This document shows, piece after piece, positions 10,616-21,965 of a stretch of DNA of 64,000 bases. The first letter of the stretch is position 1. Every line of letters begins with the position of its first letter. The translations under genes were made by a program, and so were the position numbers. Below the pieces are notes generated by a model. That model saw nothing but the letters and a program-made list of their open reading frames with translations. It did no database searches and was not told where the DNA came from. The stretch is from Symbiodinium natans (lineage: Eukaryota; Sar; Dinophyceae; Suessiales; Symbiodiniaceae), in NCBI GenBank assembly GCA_905221605.1, contig CAJNDS010001657.1, positions 453,144 through 517,143 on the forward strand. Direction: 5' to 3'.

Positions 10616-13189
10616 GTGTATATACACATATGTTGTGAACTCTCCATCTGTATGTGATTGCATGAATGTGTGTGTGTGCGCGTGTGCGCATGGCGTATGC
10701 CGTGGTGTAGACGACTTTGCTCAAGACGTTGCTGCAGAGAAATAAACGATGGATGAGTGACGGCGCATCGGCGAGGCCCTGCGTCCTGGCCCTGACCATG
10801 TGCCGCCGGCGCTGGAGACTGAGGGGGAATTGTCTAATCAGCTTTAGTACTAGTACTGACAACGAGTATCCGAATCCCGGCGCTTGGTGCTGATTGGGGG
10901 GGAGGGATATAAAGCTGGGGGGGAAGGCTACAGTGCTACGGGGTCCAAATTTAGTAATCGAGATCCTGTGTATCACACGGGGCTGATTGTAACTCTGAAA
11001 ACCGCTTTTGTTCGGCCTTCGATGCCCATGTCCCGGTCTACTGCTGGTGAGTAGGGCGAGTGAAGCTCGCATCATGTTTGGAGCTCCGAGTGGAAGACGT
11101 GGAGGGTGTCGCAAGTGGACTCGGAAGTGGCTCCTGGGCTCTGGGCTCTGGGCTCTGAGAAAAGGCCTTCTTTAAAGCATCCTTAGCTCATCCCATCCTA
11201 CCCGATCTCCTGCTTGGAAGATCATTTTGGCACCCCTTCTTAAGCTTGTCTTAGGAGTCTATTGAAAATACCAGCCCGAAAAGAATTCAGCAAAGGTTTT
11301 ATGGACGGCATCTAACATGTACATACAGAAAGCTGCAAGGCTGAAATGTGCTCAAATGCAGAGTGCATCATCCAGTGGCAGTCACACAGGGCTGCCATGT
11401 TGAATTCGACATCACGCACGCAGCTTATTTAACCCCAGAAAACTAGTCAACATGGCCACAAACAAACATGGATCGACCACCTGTTCCAGTACTTCCAAGC
11501 AGTCGTCTCATCAGATGCGAGAACAAATGCACGCTTCTAGTTCTTTTCGGGGCGACGCGCCTCCTCACATTATGAACCTTATCACCTCATCGTACAACTG
11601 GATCCATAGGCTGCGCGATAAGGCTCGCAACAGCACCAAATCAACTACATGATAAAGGCCTTCGAGGGCCTGTAGGACCTGGGTGTGGAGGGTTTGGGGG
11701 GCAAGGGGGGGAATTTAGGCTACGCCACTCCTCTGAAGGAAAGCTGAGCAAAACCCAAAAAAATGCACACCGCAGCCGCGGATTACGAAAACAACTCTTG
11801 CTATTGTGCCCTATAGCACAGCTATGGCAGGTTGTTCTGCTACACTTTTTTTACGACAAGATATGTATAGATTTCAACTGGTTTTGTATGTCCAGGCTGG
11901 GACGCCGAGGAGCGTAGGCGAAGGTGCCAGGGGAGAAGGCCATGGCGCCGAGCAATGGCACCCAGCCGAAGTCGAGCCTCCGAGCGAAGTCTTTGGGTTC
12001 TCTGCGGTGCCCCGATTCTTGTGTTTCCCGTTTCTTTTTTGTGTTGAGAGGGGGGGCGCCTAGGCCCCCTGATTCCCGGCGATTCTTTTGGAGCATCCAA
12101 AAGTGGACCATCATGCGCTTTGCCCTCCTGCGGGTCTGAGCTCCGCAGTGGATTATAAGATATTCGAGCCCTGGAGGCCCTTTTTTGAAGATTGGTGGTT
12201 TGGGATGTTTGGGAGAAAAGGTGCTTTTGCCAAGGCTTTAGCTCAAAGGCCATTTGAGATGGTCTTTAGCTTATCATGCTTGTTGACTCATCTTGACTCT
12301 CATCTTCATCTTGACTGATTCAATCTTGAGATCCCCCGTGAGTGCAGTGGGTGCAGTCAGTGCAGCGTTGTGACAAAAATCGGGGGTTGTGCAGGTTGCC
12401 ACTGGGCCTCGCACCAATGCCTTCTGGCCAAAGTTAACTGTCACACACAACCCTCATTTTTATGTAGAAGCTTCTTTGAGGGTGGCTTAGATACTTCAAT
12501 ATCTCTAACACAACGAACTTTCGGAGACTCGAAAAAATGTGGAATCTTTGTTCATTCATCCCAGGAGCAGATCCATGACGAAGCCAGTCGCGTTGTCAAC
12601 GAACATGCCTCGATACACAAACTCTCTCTTTGGATCTCTCTGTCGATCTCCGGGATCTGCTTAAAAGACACTTCTCGGAAGGAGAAGGTATGTGTTTGGA
12701 AAAGAAAGAAGATATGTTTCTCTGTCAATACGTGTGTGCTATAATAAGCGACTCTGTGAGCCATTTGTTGTTCGACTTTATTGTACGAGAATGTACACAT
12801 ATTTCAATCCAATATTACTGCCAAAGTCCAAGAAAATGCATCGACGAATCCCTTGCTCCGTCCGGGCCCCGCAAAAAGGGGACAAGTTACAGATGTTTCA
12901 GCCCCCCTGTCCTTCCACCGGGTTTGTGGTAGGGCTTGGATTGTATAAGGGTTGCCATGGATTTCTGCGTTGAGTGGTGTTCTGTTCAGGGCTCTAGGGT
13001 TGAGGGACGAAGGAGAAGCCTGAACTCTTAAACTTGACAGGGCATGGGGATGAGGTTGAAACTTGGTTCTACGCGTTGCTTTTCGTATCTAGACACGAGC
13101 GCGTAGATCTCACCAGATTTTGTCCATCGTTCCTTTTGTTTTCGAAAAAACGATGGAGGTGGCAATAAGTTGAAAATGCCGAGGTTAAC
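10616..13189. other. no recognisable gene
   Basis: Mixed-composition DNA. Frames at 11840-12253 and 12370-12744 show no family motifs. A small CATCTTGACT-type repetition occurs at about 12285-12325. Confidence 0.5.
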
Positions 13190-13400
13190 ATCATGCAGGC
13201 TCTCGATGGACGCAGAATGCCCGTAACAAAATGGCGCTTTTCTTCTTGACGTAGGCTCTCGATGGACACAGAAATGCCCGTAACAAAATGGCGCTTTTTC
13301 TTATTGACGTAGGCTCTCGATGGACACAGAAATGCCCGTAACAAATGGTGTTTCTTCTTGAGGTAGGCTCTCGATGGACACCGAGATGCCCGGCACAAAA
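13190..13400 (-). repeat. tandem repeat, four ~57-bp units (left arm of inverted repeat)
   Basis: Units begin near 13198, 13254, 13312 and 13366. Each contains GGCTCTCGATGGACACAG and ATGCCCGTAACAAAATGG and ends with a T-rich TTCTTCTTGACGT spacer. One and a half units recur inverted at 13552-13650. Confidence 0.9.
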
Positions 13401-13551
13401 CGGGGCCTTTGCGAAACATGCACAGGCTTAGGCTTTGGGGATTAGGGTCTACTGTGGGCCGAGGGTTTTAGGGTTTGGGTGTTTCTTGGGGTTAGTTAGA
13501 GTGAATTTTACATTGTCTGAATGTTATGGGATTCTCTGATTGGGTGAATTC

Positions 13552-13650
13552 TGTTACGGCATTTCTGTGTCCATCGAGAGCCTACGTCAATAAGAAAAAG
13601 CGCCATTTTGTTACGGGCATTTCTGTGTCCATCCAGAGGCTATGTCAAGA
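13552..13650 (+). repeat. inverted copy of the 13190-13400 repeat (right arm)
   Basis: Bases 13552-13632 are the reverse complement of 13261-13341 with essentially one missing G, followed by a partial degenerate second unit. The arms are about 210 bp apart, so a transcript or single strand could form a stem of about 80 bp. Confidence 0.9.
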
Positions 13651-13659
13651 ACGAAAAAG

Positions 13660-14212
13660 ACAACAGCTTGCTTGCCGAAAAACCCTCCACTGTTGAAGGC
13701 CCTCAACTCTTCGCCTTGCCGCTGAGTGCGGGTCTACCAGGTCAATCTGGCCGGCTCAACTTTGCGGCGTACCGCACAAAAAGACTACAATACTACAGCC
13801 GTAGCCAATTGTAAATAGTTACGCCACTTAAAACGCCTGACATTGTCTAACCCTGCACTGCCGAGTCGGGTGTCACACTGTAGTAGGGTTCTTGCCGCAA
13901 CTCGACAACGACGAGATATGACAACTAGTGCAAGATTCTGGTTCAACGGTGGGTCCATGTGAGTCCATGGACATCTTCGGTTGCTTTTCTCACCGGCATC
14001 CGGCAGTCGCGAGCCACAAACTATACAAGCACTACTAGGGTCACTACAGTCGATATGGATTGCTTGCGGCCGGGGGCCTTCACTTCCAGGTGTCTATAGG
14101 CACAGGGACTGCAGGAACAGCTACAAGCAGGTGCGCTCTTGTGCTTTTGAGCTTGTATATATCAACTCCCACGGCCATATTCAAAAGCCCTGCGCCTCAG
14201 CGGCATATAGAA
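13660..14212. other. no recognisable gene
   Basis: No supported frame. Further exons of the 14213-15087 minus-strand gene could lie here, but none is visible. Confidence 0.4.
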
Positions 14213-15087
14213 CTATACATCCCGGCCCCGGGCCAGCAAATGCATCGCGCGACTGCGCGGCACATTGCCGCTGGCCGCGGGCACCCAAAACAGGCCTTCA
14301 ACGGGCTTCTCCATGTCCTTCAAATCTGGATCTGCCTTCATGTATTTAATGGTGTCGCCGAATTCGTTTCGCAACTTCCCCTTGAAACCTCAAGGTCGCC
14401 TTGCAGCTGAGCGTAGTCCTTCTTCTCTTCTTCGCTCAGGGGAGTCTTCTTCTTGGAATCTTTCTTGCCGGCCTTCACCTTCTTGGAGCTGCCGGGGTGC
14501 TGCTTCTCTTTGAGCTCGTTTAATCTGGTGACCAACGCCACGATCTTCTCGTTCTTGTTGATCTGTCCTCCGCCCAGGCTTTCTTCCTTGAGGATGGCCT
14601 TCTCCTCGATGATCTTCTGCTTCAGATCCTCTTGTTCCCCCATTACCCTAACAAACCATGTCATAAACGCTGAGAAAATCACAGACAAAACCCCTTTTGA
14701 CTTTTCACTCCTACCAACTCATATTTTCTCAAGGCATAAAGAGGAACATTTCCCGATTTCAAAGTCCTCTAGTTCCTTCAGCTCATCGTGGCTGAGGCCA
14801 GGCCACAGGGGGAGTTTATTGACGAAGTATCCAAAACTCGGCTCAAGGCCTTCTGCAATCCTGCAGGCATCGATGTACTTGCGCTCGTTCTGCAGGGCAG
14901 CCACCTCTTCGTCCTTGGTGGAGCGCTCCTGCTTGTCCAACTGCAGCGCCTCCATCTCCAGTACCGCGATGCTGGCCTCGATCTCTGTTTTGTAGGCCTC
15001 CGCAGAGGCCAAGTCGTACTCCCCAACAGCCTTTCGTTCGTTACAGCTGCTACGCCGCTTGCTTGCTTGAAGTAGCTCATTCCCCAA
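14213..15087 (-). CDS. coiled-coil hypothetical protein, two exons, one frameshift
   Basis: Exon 1 (15087 to about 14748) starts MGNELLQASK. It carries a heptad-like helix (TEIEASIAVLEMEALQLDKQ), then GYFVNKLPLWPGL and the acidic DELKELEDFEIGK. Removing 14747-14670 as a 78-nt GT-AG intron joins it in phase to a second coiled-coil part (EDLKQKIIEEKAILKEE, then KIVALVTRLNELKEKQ) and a Lys/Ser-rich linker. After AQLQGDLE at about 14395 the sense moves to another frame, which continues KLRNEFGDTIKYMKADPDL to a TAG at 14213. This fits a one-base loss. Charge periodicity and continuity across the intron make it a real gene or a recent pseudogene. I do not recognise the family; coiled coils suggest a scaffold or adaptor role, which is inference only. 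Confidence 0.6.
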
Positions 15088-16388
15088 ATTCCATGCTAAG
15101 AACTACGAAGCTTACGCATCATGAGATTCTTCAGCTTCAGTACGATACTTATGTAGGTATGTAGCACGGCATAGTATAGGAATACCAAACCCTGAGCCAA
15201 TGAAAGCACCAAGCCCAAGTCGCCCAAGTTGCAAAAGAAACCCAACAACATGTCGACGCATTCCATCTTAATCCTAAGCCCTAAACGCTAGGCTAGACTC
15301 CAGTTCAGTTCTGTAAAAGTGGGCTGTTCGCTTGATGGTTTGTTTGGCGGTTTTTGCTTCTGCGAAGACCAGGACTTGCTGCAACCCAGGCTCCATACGT
15401 TCTTCAAATTGAAGGGTGGCCTGGCCGATGTACCACATCACGCTCTCCCCTCAATACTTTTGTTTCCGGGAGGCAGTTCCTGACACATACCTACTTGCAT
15501 GCTGCGAACACAGTCGCGCCAGAAGACTTTCTGGTTTTTGGCTTCCAGACACAAATAATGAAAGGGTCAAGAACATGCGAACGTTCCGGAGGGTGTAAAT
15601 ACTGTGTAGGCGCGGAAAAAGTATGACGCCTCGGCACTTACACTCTGCAGCTCTTGAAGTCAGCAGGCTTTGATGTGATCAAACATGCGGTGTCTAGATC
15701 AATGTTCCTGCAGATGGCGAGGCTCAAAGACAAACTGCGCCGCACTCCATACAGTCGCGCGGCTCTTCAAATTTCCAAAAACTTCCGACCGCGACCAACA
15801 GCATGAGGTCGACTTTTCGACCCACTGGAGTTCCAGACATCCTCTGCGTACTACGTTTGTACAAGAGAACCCGACTTTCGAGCCACTGGTGCTCCGGACG
15901 TCCTCAGCGCATTACGGTTTGCACTACAAAAGTCGATGTTCGAGCCGCGCCTCGCATTTCGCGCACCCAGAAACCCAAAACAGTCGACTGTTTCGCACTT
16001 CGAGAGCCGACAAGTCCAAAAGCGATGACAATTTCACATTTCGCGAACCGAGACGTCCAAAAGCGGCGACAGTTTACTGCATTTCAAAAACCCAGACGAG
16101 CGCACCGTGTGGCAGCGCTGACCTAAACCTTCTTACCCTGGACGTCGGAACCCTCAGTGTTGACACACTGTTTGGCGAAAAGTGGAGGAGGGGTTGAGGG
16201 GCCACTCCATTTGCAAACACATTTCTCGTATGACAGGGTTGGCACAGCTTTATAGAAAAATCGGGGGTGGGAGGCGTGGGGGCGCGAAGCCCCCACTTTT
16301 GTCGCTTGCAAGAACACTGCGTGAATGACAAGGTTGAAAGGCCTCATCTTATCTCACTCTTCGTCTCCACTGCTTGAGCTCCTCCTCC
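15088..16388. other. no recognisable gene; weak diverged repeat at 15800-16110
   Basis: Short motifs (CGACTTTCGAGCC, CATTTCGCG, GACGTCCAAAAGCG) recur with heavy divergence between about 15800 and 16110, suggesting an old tandem repeat. The 170-codon frame there (15685-16197) follows the repeat and shows no domain. Confidence 0.45.
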
Positions 16389-16535
16389 TGCTATCTTTCT
16401 ATCTTTCAATCTTTCAATCTTTCTATCTTTCTGTCTTTCTGTCGTTCTGTCTTTCTTTCTGTCTATCTTTCTTTCTATATTTCTCACTTTCTATCTTTCT
16501 ATCTCCCTCTCCCCCTCTCTCTCTTTCTTTCTTTG
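16389..16535. repeat. polypyrimidine microsatellite (CTATCTTT/CTGTCTTT)n
   Basis: Almost pure C/T for about 145 bases on the plus strand, the kind of tract that can form triplex DNA. The Leu/Ser/Phe-rich frame over it is an artefact. Confidence 0.92.
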
Positions 16536-16904
16536 TAGGGCAACAGGAAGGGGTCTCCCCCCCCTCCGGCACAGTGCACCCCCGATTGTTGCTGATGCCG
16601 GGGCAAACTTAGCGGCCACACGAAAAGATTTCTACAGGGCTATATGAGGATCTCTCTTTCATATATCTCTCACCGGCAGTCTAAAGGTCCCAACCGCCCC
16701 AGCCGTCCTGCTTCGACAGGGCGGCGGCCTGTTGGTGGAGGTAGTACCTCAGGATGAGGGGTTTGGAAGGGTTTGGGATTCGGGATTCAGGGTGTGAAGG
16801 GCTTTGGAGTTGAGCCCAAAGTTGGGGTTTTGGGGGCACTCGGGGCTGGCTTGCTGGCGAAGCGTCTCATACACTTGGGCACTCAAAGTGCTGACGTGGC
16901 TCTT

Positions 16905-17110
16905 CTCGGTTGGCGCGTGCGCCTGCGCACAAGGCGCGTGTGCATGTGTGCGTGCACCTCTGCGTGCACGTGCGCGTGCACGTGTATGCGTGCGCGCGTA
17001 CTTGCGCGAGTGCGCGAGTGTGCTCGCACGCGCGTGTGCGTGTGTGCGCGTACACATGGGCGTAGGCGTGGGCGCGGGCGTGCGTGTGTGGGCGTGTGTG
17101 TGCACACCTG
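16905..17110. repeat. GTGCG-type alternating purine-pyrimidine tract
   Basis: Long runs of alternating GT/GC/AC steps with Z-DNA potential. Frames on both strands (CVCACA and HAHTHA wording) are low-complexity products. Confidence 0.92.
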
Positions 17111-17170
17111 TTCACGCAGGTTTCTTTTTAAGAAATCAAAAGCAGGGGGGCACGGCCCTCGCTCACAGAC

Positions 17171-17345
17171 CATGTCCAACAAAGCTAAACGAGTGAGGGG
17201 GAAGTCCATAGGGATGCCTATGGATGTACCTGCAAAGAGTGCACCTGGGTGTTTGAAAACACAGCTGGTGACTCCAGTCCGGAGCTCAGAGTGATTCTTT
17301 TCACTTTCTTTTCGCAATTGACACTTTCAGGGGTCAGCAAGTGTG
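17171..17345 (+). repeat. direct repeat, copy 1 (partner 17897-18073)
   Basis: This ~175-bp segment contains GAGGGGGAAGTCCATAGGGA, TGTACCTGCAA, CACAGCTGGTGACTC and GGGGTCAGCAAGTGTGT. It recurs at 17897-18073 with about 85% identity by eye and one short deletion. Copy 1 follows the first GTGCG tract; copy 2 runs directly into the second. Confidence 0.85.
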
Positions 17346-17896
17346 TTCCCGAATGGCATTCTGTCAAAGGGCCAGGCGTAGACGCTTGATACGACTGCGA
17401 TCCAAACTTGACTCTCTCAACTTACTTGATTCCCACATTGACCAGCCTATGCAAGTTTAGAACCTGATTCGACCAAACTCTCACAACTTGGTTTTTAAAA
17501 CTTGATTCGTACAACCTGATTGCGTTGCCATTGGCAGCATTACCCAAAGAGAAGTGCTCATGGGCCACTGGCAGGTTGAAGCTTCTCGGTTTTGGGCTTG
17601 GCAAGTCCCTGGGCACCGTCGTGTGCAGCTGGGTTTGCTTCTTCAGGGCCGTGCGCAGGGGGCTGCGGCTTTGACAGAACATTTTACGGGGCAGTCTTCA
17701 GGGGGCTGCGGCTTTGATCTGCGAACCCTGACCTGCGAACTTGTAGCATCACCGTGGCCTGCAAACCAGCTTTTCGGGCTCACAGAGCAAGTGAAAATTC
17801 GCAGCCTCTTCTGGCACTCGCTGATGCTTCCCTTGATGATTGGGGCAGTATTGGGGCAAAAGATGGCCCAGCAATCCAATTGCACGAGAACTTGAC

Positions 17897-18073
17897 CATG
17901 TCCAACGAAGATAAAGAAGCTAAGTGAGTGAGGGGGAAGTCCATAGGGACGCCTACGGATGTACCTGCAAGGAGCGCACCTGAATTTTTGAATTCACAGC
18001 TGGTGACTCAAATCCGGAGCTGAGAGTGATTCTTTTCGCAATTAACCCTCTCGGGGGGTCAGCAAGTGTGTGT
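17897..18073 (+). repeat. direct repeat, copy 2, abutting the GTGCG array
   Basis: Second copy of the 17171-17345 segment. Its last bases (CAGCAAGTGTGTGTG) flow into the 18066-18612 array. Confidence 0.85.
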
Positions 18074-18612
18074 GCGTGTGCACTCGCGGGTCTGTGCGTG
18101 TGCGCGTGCGCACGTGCGCGCGCGTGTGCAAGCGCATGTGTGCGCGCGTGCGCATGTGCGCGTACGTGCGCATGTGTGCGCGTGTGCACATGTGCGCGCG
18201 TGTGCGCGCTTGTGCGCGCGCGCATGCGTGCGTGCGCGCCTGCGTGTGCGCAGGCGTCTGCGGGCGTCTGCAGGCGTCTGCGGGCGTCTGCAGGCGTTTG
18301 CGGGCGTCTGCGGGTGTCTGCGGGCGTTTGCGGGCGTCTGCGGGCGTCTGCGGGCGTGCTTGCGTGCGGGCATGCTTGCGTGCGGGCATGCTTGCGTGCG
18401 GGCACGCTTGCGTGGGTGTGTGCGCGTGCGCGCGTGCGAGCGAGCGCGCGTGCGTGCATCCGCGGGCGTGCGCGTGCGCGCGTGCGCGCGCGCGCGTGCG
18501 CGCAGTGCGTGCGTGGGCGTGCGTGCGTGCGTGGGCGTGCGTGCGTGCGTGCGTGCGTGGGCGTGCGTGCGTGTGTGCGTGGGTGTGTGCGTGGGTGTGT
18601 GCGTGTGTGTGA
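18066..18612. repeat. long GTGCG/CTGCGGGCGT array
   Basis: Three textures follow one another. Alternating GTGCGC occupies 18066-18240. About eleven decamers of the GCGTCTGCGG type occupy 18248-18355. Three 16-bp units (TGCTTGCGTGCGGGCA) occupy 18358-18408, then alternating GTGCG resumes to 18612. All long frames here on both strands (up to 228 codons) are repeat artefacts. Confidence 0.93.
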
Positions 18613-19253
18613 AGCACCCAAGGTCTACCGTGGATCTTCGCCCCCGCATCATTATTCACCTTCTTTGGCTTTGTCTTGCTGGGTGCCATGGCCAAGCACA
18701 CGCAGATATTGACTAATCAGCACAGCACGACAAGAAAGCTCTGGAGCCAAACCGCATCAACCGCGACAGCCGGAAATCAGCATTTGAATTGGAGCTTGCT
18801 GCCGTCAAGATCAAGCTTGTTGAAGGGACTCGTGTATTCTGGTTTTGAGGTGATTAAGATCCATTCGTAGGTCCTTGTTGAGTCCTTATAGGGATCTCAG
18901 TTCGGATGTGCCATGGTGATCACTGAGCGCCAAAGCGCCACATGCAAACTGATTCATGACCTAACGTGATACATGGAAACTCACCACTGACGTGAAGAAA
19001 CACGCAAGTCCAATTTGTCACGGAACAAACTAAACAAAGTCACATCTTTTTGCGCGGCTGATTCAGGAGGGTTGACTTGCCTTGCTCTCCTCCTAAAACC
19101 CCGCACTGGAAGGCAGTCCTCTCAAGAGCTCTTGCCCTTGCCCTTACTTCCCTTTTTTTGCCCTTGCCCTGGGCCCAAATCAAGATGATCAAGGGTTGAT
19201 GATTTTCGAGTACTGTATAGAGCCTTGACAAATGCGGATGAGCAGTGAGGCAT

Positions 19254-19453
19254 TAATTTGTAAATATATTATCCATGCTTCTATTCACACTCATGTCTAT
19301 TGGATTTTTCTTCCTATACGTATTTCTAGTACCCGCCAATCAATAAATTCGTGAACTACTCAGAATAATCTCAAAGAATAATGTTACCCCAAGTAGAATA
19401 GCGAGAATACAGAAGGTATTCTAATTAAACCTATCATAACATTCCTTCTTTTC
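19254..19453. other. AT-rich block unique to unit A
   Basis: About 200 bases of much lower GC than the surroundings, absent from unit B, where GAGGCATT is followed directly by GAGTACC. I cannot assign it to plastid, mitochondrial or transposon sequence. Confidence 0.55.
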
Positions 19454-19546
19454 TTGTCCTCATGCTTGTTTGAAATTCTATCGCGTTGGCGACAGGGGAG
19501 GCTGGCCTGGGTCCTACACGTGGTTCCCCAGGCTCAGCCCTCCCTG

Positions 19547-19953
19547 TCAAGCACTCCAGGAGGGCTCCTCGATGAGGACCGCCTCCGCCGCCTGCTGCGC
19601 AGCGAGCTGCTGCGCAGCCAGCTGCTGTGCAGCCAGCTGCTGTGCAGCCAGCTGCTGTGCAGCCAGCTTGAGTACCATTGCCTTAGGCTCTTCGTCATAG
19701 CCATCATACCTCAGCAGCAAAATCTCAAGCCACAAACAGCCATTTGCATGCTGTCCAAAAAAATGCTGGCAAGTTGCCTGCTCTTGCCTTTGCTCTTGCT
19801 CTTTCCTTTGCCTTTCGACTTGGACGGACAATCGTCATAAACATCGTAGCCCTGCCGGCATGGTCCAGACGCAGAGGAAATTCTCGCTGCACGCTTGGGC
19901 AGATAAGCCCTGGACTTGCCTTTGCCCTGGAATCTGGGTGGCTCTGCCAGCAC
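19547..19953 (-). CDS. Lys/Gly-rich and LAAQQ-repeat hypothetical protein fragments (unit A)
   Basis: Two overlapping minus frames are conserved between duplicate units. One gives FQGKGKSRAYLPKRAAR and a KSKGKGKSKSKGKS basic tract. The other gives LEILLLRYDGYDEEPKAM followed by five LAAQQ pentads encoded by the 15-bp repeat at 19600-19672. Basic KGKGK linkers are frequent in dinoflagellate retroelement-encoded proteins, but I see no protease, integrase or RT motif. It may be two exons or a frame-broken gene. Confidence 0.33.
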
Positions 19954-20392
19954 GTGTAAAGCATTCCGAGGGATCGCGGACTAAGGGAATCTGGGAGATT
20001 TCCCACATTGGGCGGAATTTCAATAGGCCCCCCAAAAAATTAAGGGGAAATCTTCAGTTTCCAATGACATCACGCTTTGGATGGCTTGATCTCGATCACG
20101 GATACGTCGCGGACATCTGCAACCTGTGCAACATAGCTTGGGGGGCTGGGTCTATAGTTGCGTTGTGGACGAATTACCAGGCAAGCCAGCCCTGGGTTTG
20201 AGAGCCAATTTCGCCTTTCCCTCGATTTCAAAAGTTGAAAAAGAGTTCGTGTGCTCCGGATCTTCTGTTGTGAAAATCTACATTGGGCTCATTCAGGGCA
20301 CCTTTAGCTACACAGCGGACTCTAGCGAGCTTTTGCACTGAAAACGGCATTTGCCAGCTCACCCTAGAGGGAAACTGGCTCCACATTCACAA

Positions 20393-21412
20393 ACTGACTC
20401 ATGACCTAACGTGATACATGGAAACTCACCACTGACGTGAAGAAACACGCAAGTCCAATTTGTCACGGAACAAACTAAACAAAGTCACATCTTTTCGCGC
20501 GGAGGGTTGACTTGCCTTGCTCTCCTCCTAAAATCCCGCACTCGAAAGCACTGTCCTCACAAGAGCGCTTGCCCTTGCCCTTGCTTCCCTTCTTGCCCTT
20601 GCCCTGGGCCCAAATCAAGATGATCAAGGGCTGATGATTTTCGAGTGCTGTATAGAGCCTTGACAAATGCGGATGCGCAGTGAGGCATTGAGTACCTTGC
20701 CTTAGGCTCGTCGTCATAGCCATCATACCTCCGCAGCAAAATCTCAAGCCACAAACAGCCATTTGCATGCTGTCCAACGAAATGCTGGCAAGTTGCCTGC
20801 TCTTGCCTTTGCTCTTGCCCTTTCCTTTGCCTTTCGACTTGGACGGACAATCGTCATAAACATCGTAGCCCTGCCGGCATGGTCCAGACGCAGAGGAAAT
20901 TCTCGCTGCACGCTTGGGCAGATAAGCCCTGGACTTGCCTTTGCCCTGGAATCTGGGTGGCTCTGCCAGCACGTGTAAAGCATTCCGAGGGATCGCGGAC
21001 TAAGGGAATCTGGGAGATTTCCCACATTGGGCGGAATTTCAATAGGGCCCCCCAAAAAATTAAGGGGAAATCTTCAGTTTCCAATGACATCACGCTTTGG
21101 ATGGCTTGATCTCGATCACGGATACGTCGCGGACATCTGCAACCTGTGCAACATAGCTTGGGGGGCTGGGTCTATAGTTGCGTTGTGGACGAATTACCAG
21201 GCAAGCCAGCCCTGGGTTTGAGAGCCAATTTCGCCTTTCCCTCGATTTCAAAAGTTGAAAAAGAGTTCGTGTGCTCCGGATCTTCTGTTGTGAAAATCTA
21301 CATTGGGCTCATTCAGGGCACCTTTAGCTACACAGCGGACTCTAGCGAGCTTTTGCACTGAAAACGGCATTTGCCAGCTCACCCTAGAGGGAAACTGGCT
21401 CCACATTCACAA
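20393..21412. repeat. tandem duplication, unit B (1.02 kb)
   Basis: Starts CTGACTCATGACCTAACG and repeats at an offset of 1020 bases in unit C. It shares all of unit A except the 19254-19672 block. Confidence 0.92.
20475..20972 (-). CDS. Lys/Gly-rich hypothetical protein (unit B counterpart)
   Basis: A continuous 165-codon frame with the same FQGKGKS, SKGKGKGKSKGKS and later GKGKKGSKGKGKRS basic tracts as unit A. In unit A the equivalent frame is interrupted by the 420-bp block. Function unknown; the ATG used is simply the first in frame. Confidence 0.35.
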   Translation of the reverse strand: MLAEPPRFQGKGKSRAYLPKRAARISSASGPCRQGYDVYDDCPSKSKGKGKGKSKGKSRQLASISLDSMQMAVCGLRFCCGGMMAMTTSLRQGTQCLTAHPHLSRLYTALENHQPLIILIWAQGKGKKGSKGKGKRSCEDSAFECGILGGEQGKSTLRAKRCDFV

Positions 21413-21656
21413 ACTGACTCATGACCTAACGTGATACATGGAAACTCACCACTGACGTGAAGAAACACGCCAGTCCAATTTGTCACGGAACAAACTAAAC
21501 AAAGTCACATCTTTTCGTGCGGCTGATTCAGGAGGGTTGACATGCCTTGCTCTCCTCCTAAAATCCCGCACTCGAAAGCACTGTCCTCACAAGAGCGCTT
21601 GCCCTTGCCCTTGCTTCCCTTCTTGCCCTTGCCCTGGGCCCAAATCAAGATGATCA
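21413..21656. repeat. tandem duplication, unit C (truncated)
   Basis: The first 244 bases of the unit, ending at GATGATCAA. The next bases (TTCGTATTC) no longer match unit B (GGGCTGATG). Confidence 0.9.
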
Positions 21657-21965
21657 ATTCGTATTCTCGCATATTCGAATAATGATTAACTTTATAGTTG
21701 TTTTTCTGTTTTCTTACAGCATTACATTTCTTTCATCTATTTCTTGGTATTTTACTTCTTTTTCTTATCTTCTTTTCTTGTACTGGTTTCGTTCTTGTTT
21801 CGTTCAATCATTCAGGCGTTTTCGTGCTTCACTTATTCATTACAAAACGCCCTCATTCATTCACTACACCTTTATTCATATTATCCTGGGCGTATATTTC
21901 GTTCACATAATTATAATAAAAGCCCGGGTTACGTTCTCTTCGCTCGGTAAATTCACGCGTTCCTT
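21657..21965. other. AT-rich block after the truncated unit
   Basis: About 300 bases, T-rich on plus, with repeated TTCATTCA and TTCGTTC words. The frame gives a hydrophobic peptide, as expected from T-rich DNA. Origin unknown. Confidence 0.5.

Larger units (their letters stand above)
18949..20392. repeat. tandem duplication, unit A (long form, ~1.44 kb)
   Basis: Begins with TGATTCATGACCTAACGTGA and ends just before the same words in unit B. Bases 19680-20392 are nearly identical to 20699-21412, with few substitutions and one G indel in a C/G run near 20030. Unlike unit B, it contains about 420 extra bases at 19254-19672, made of an AT-rich block and a coding-like block with a 15-bp repeat. 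Confidence 0.9.

Noticed and set aside
18026..18716. Several overlapping frames of 180-228 codons on both strands.
   Set aside because: All arise from the GTGCG/CTGCGGGCGT array, which lacks stop codons; the peptides are Cys/Ala/Arg or His/Thr/Arg low complexity.
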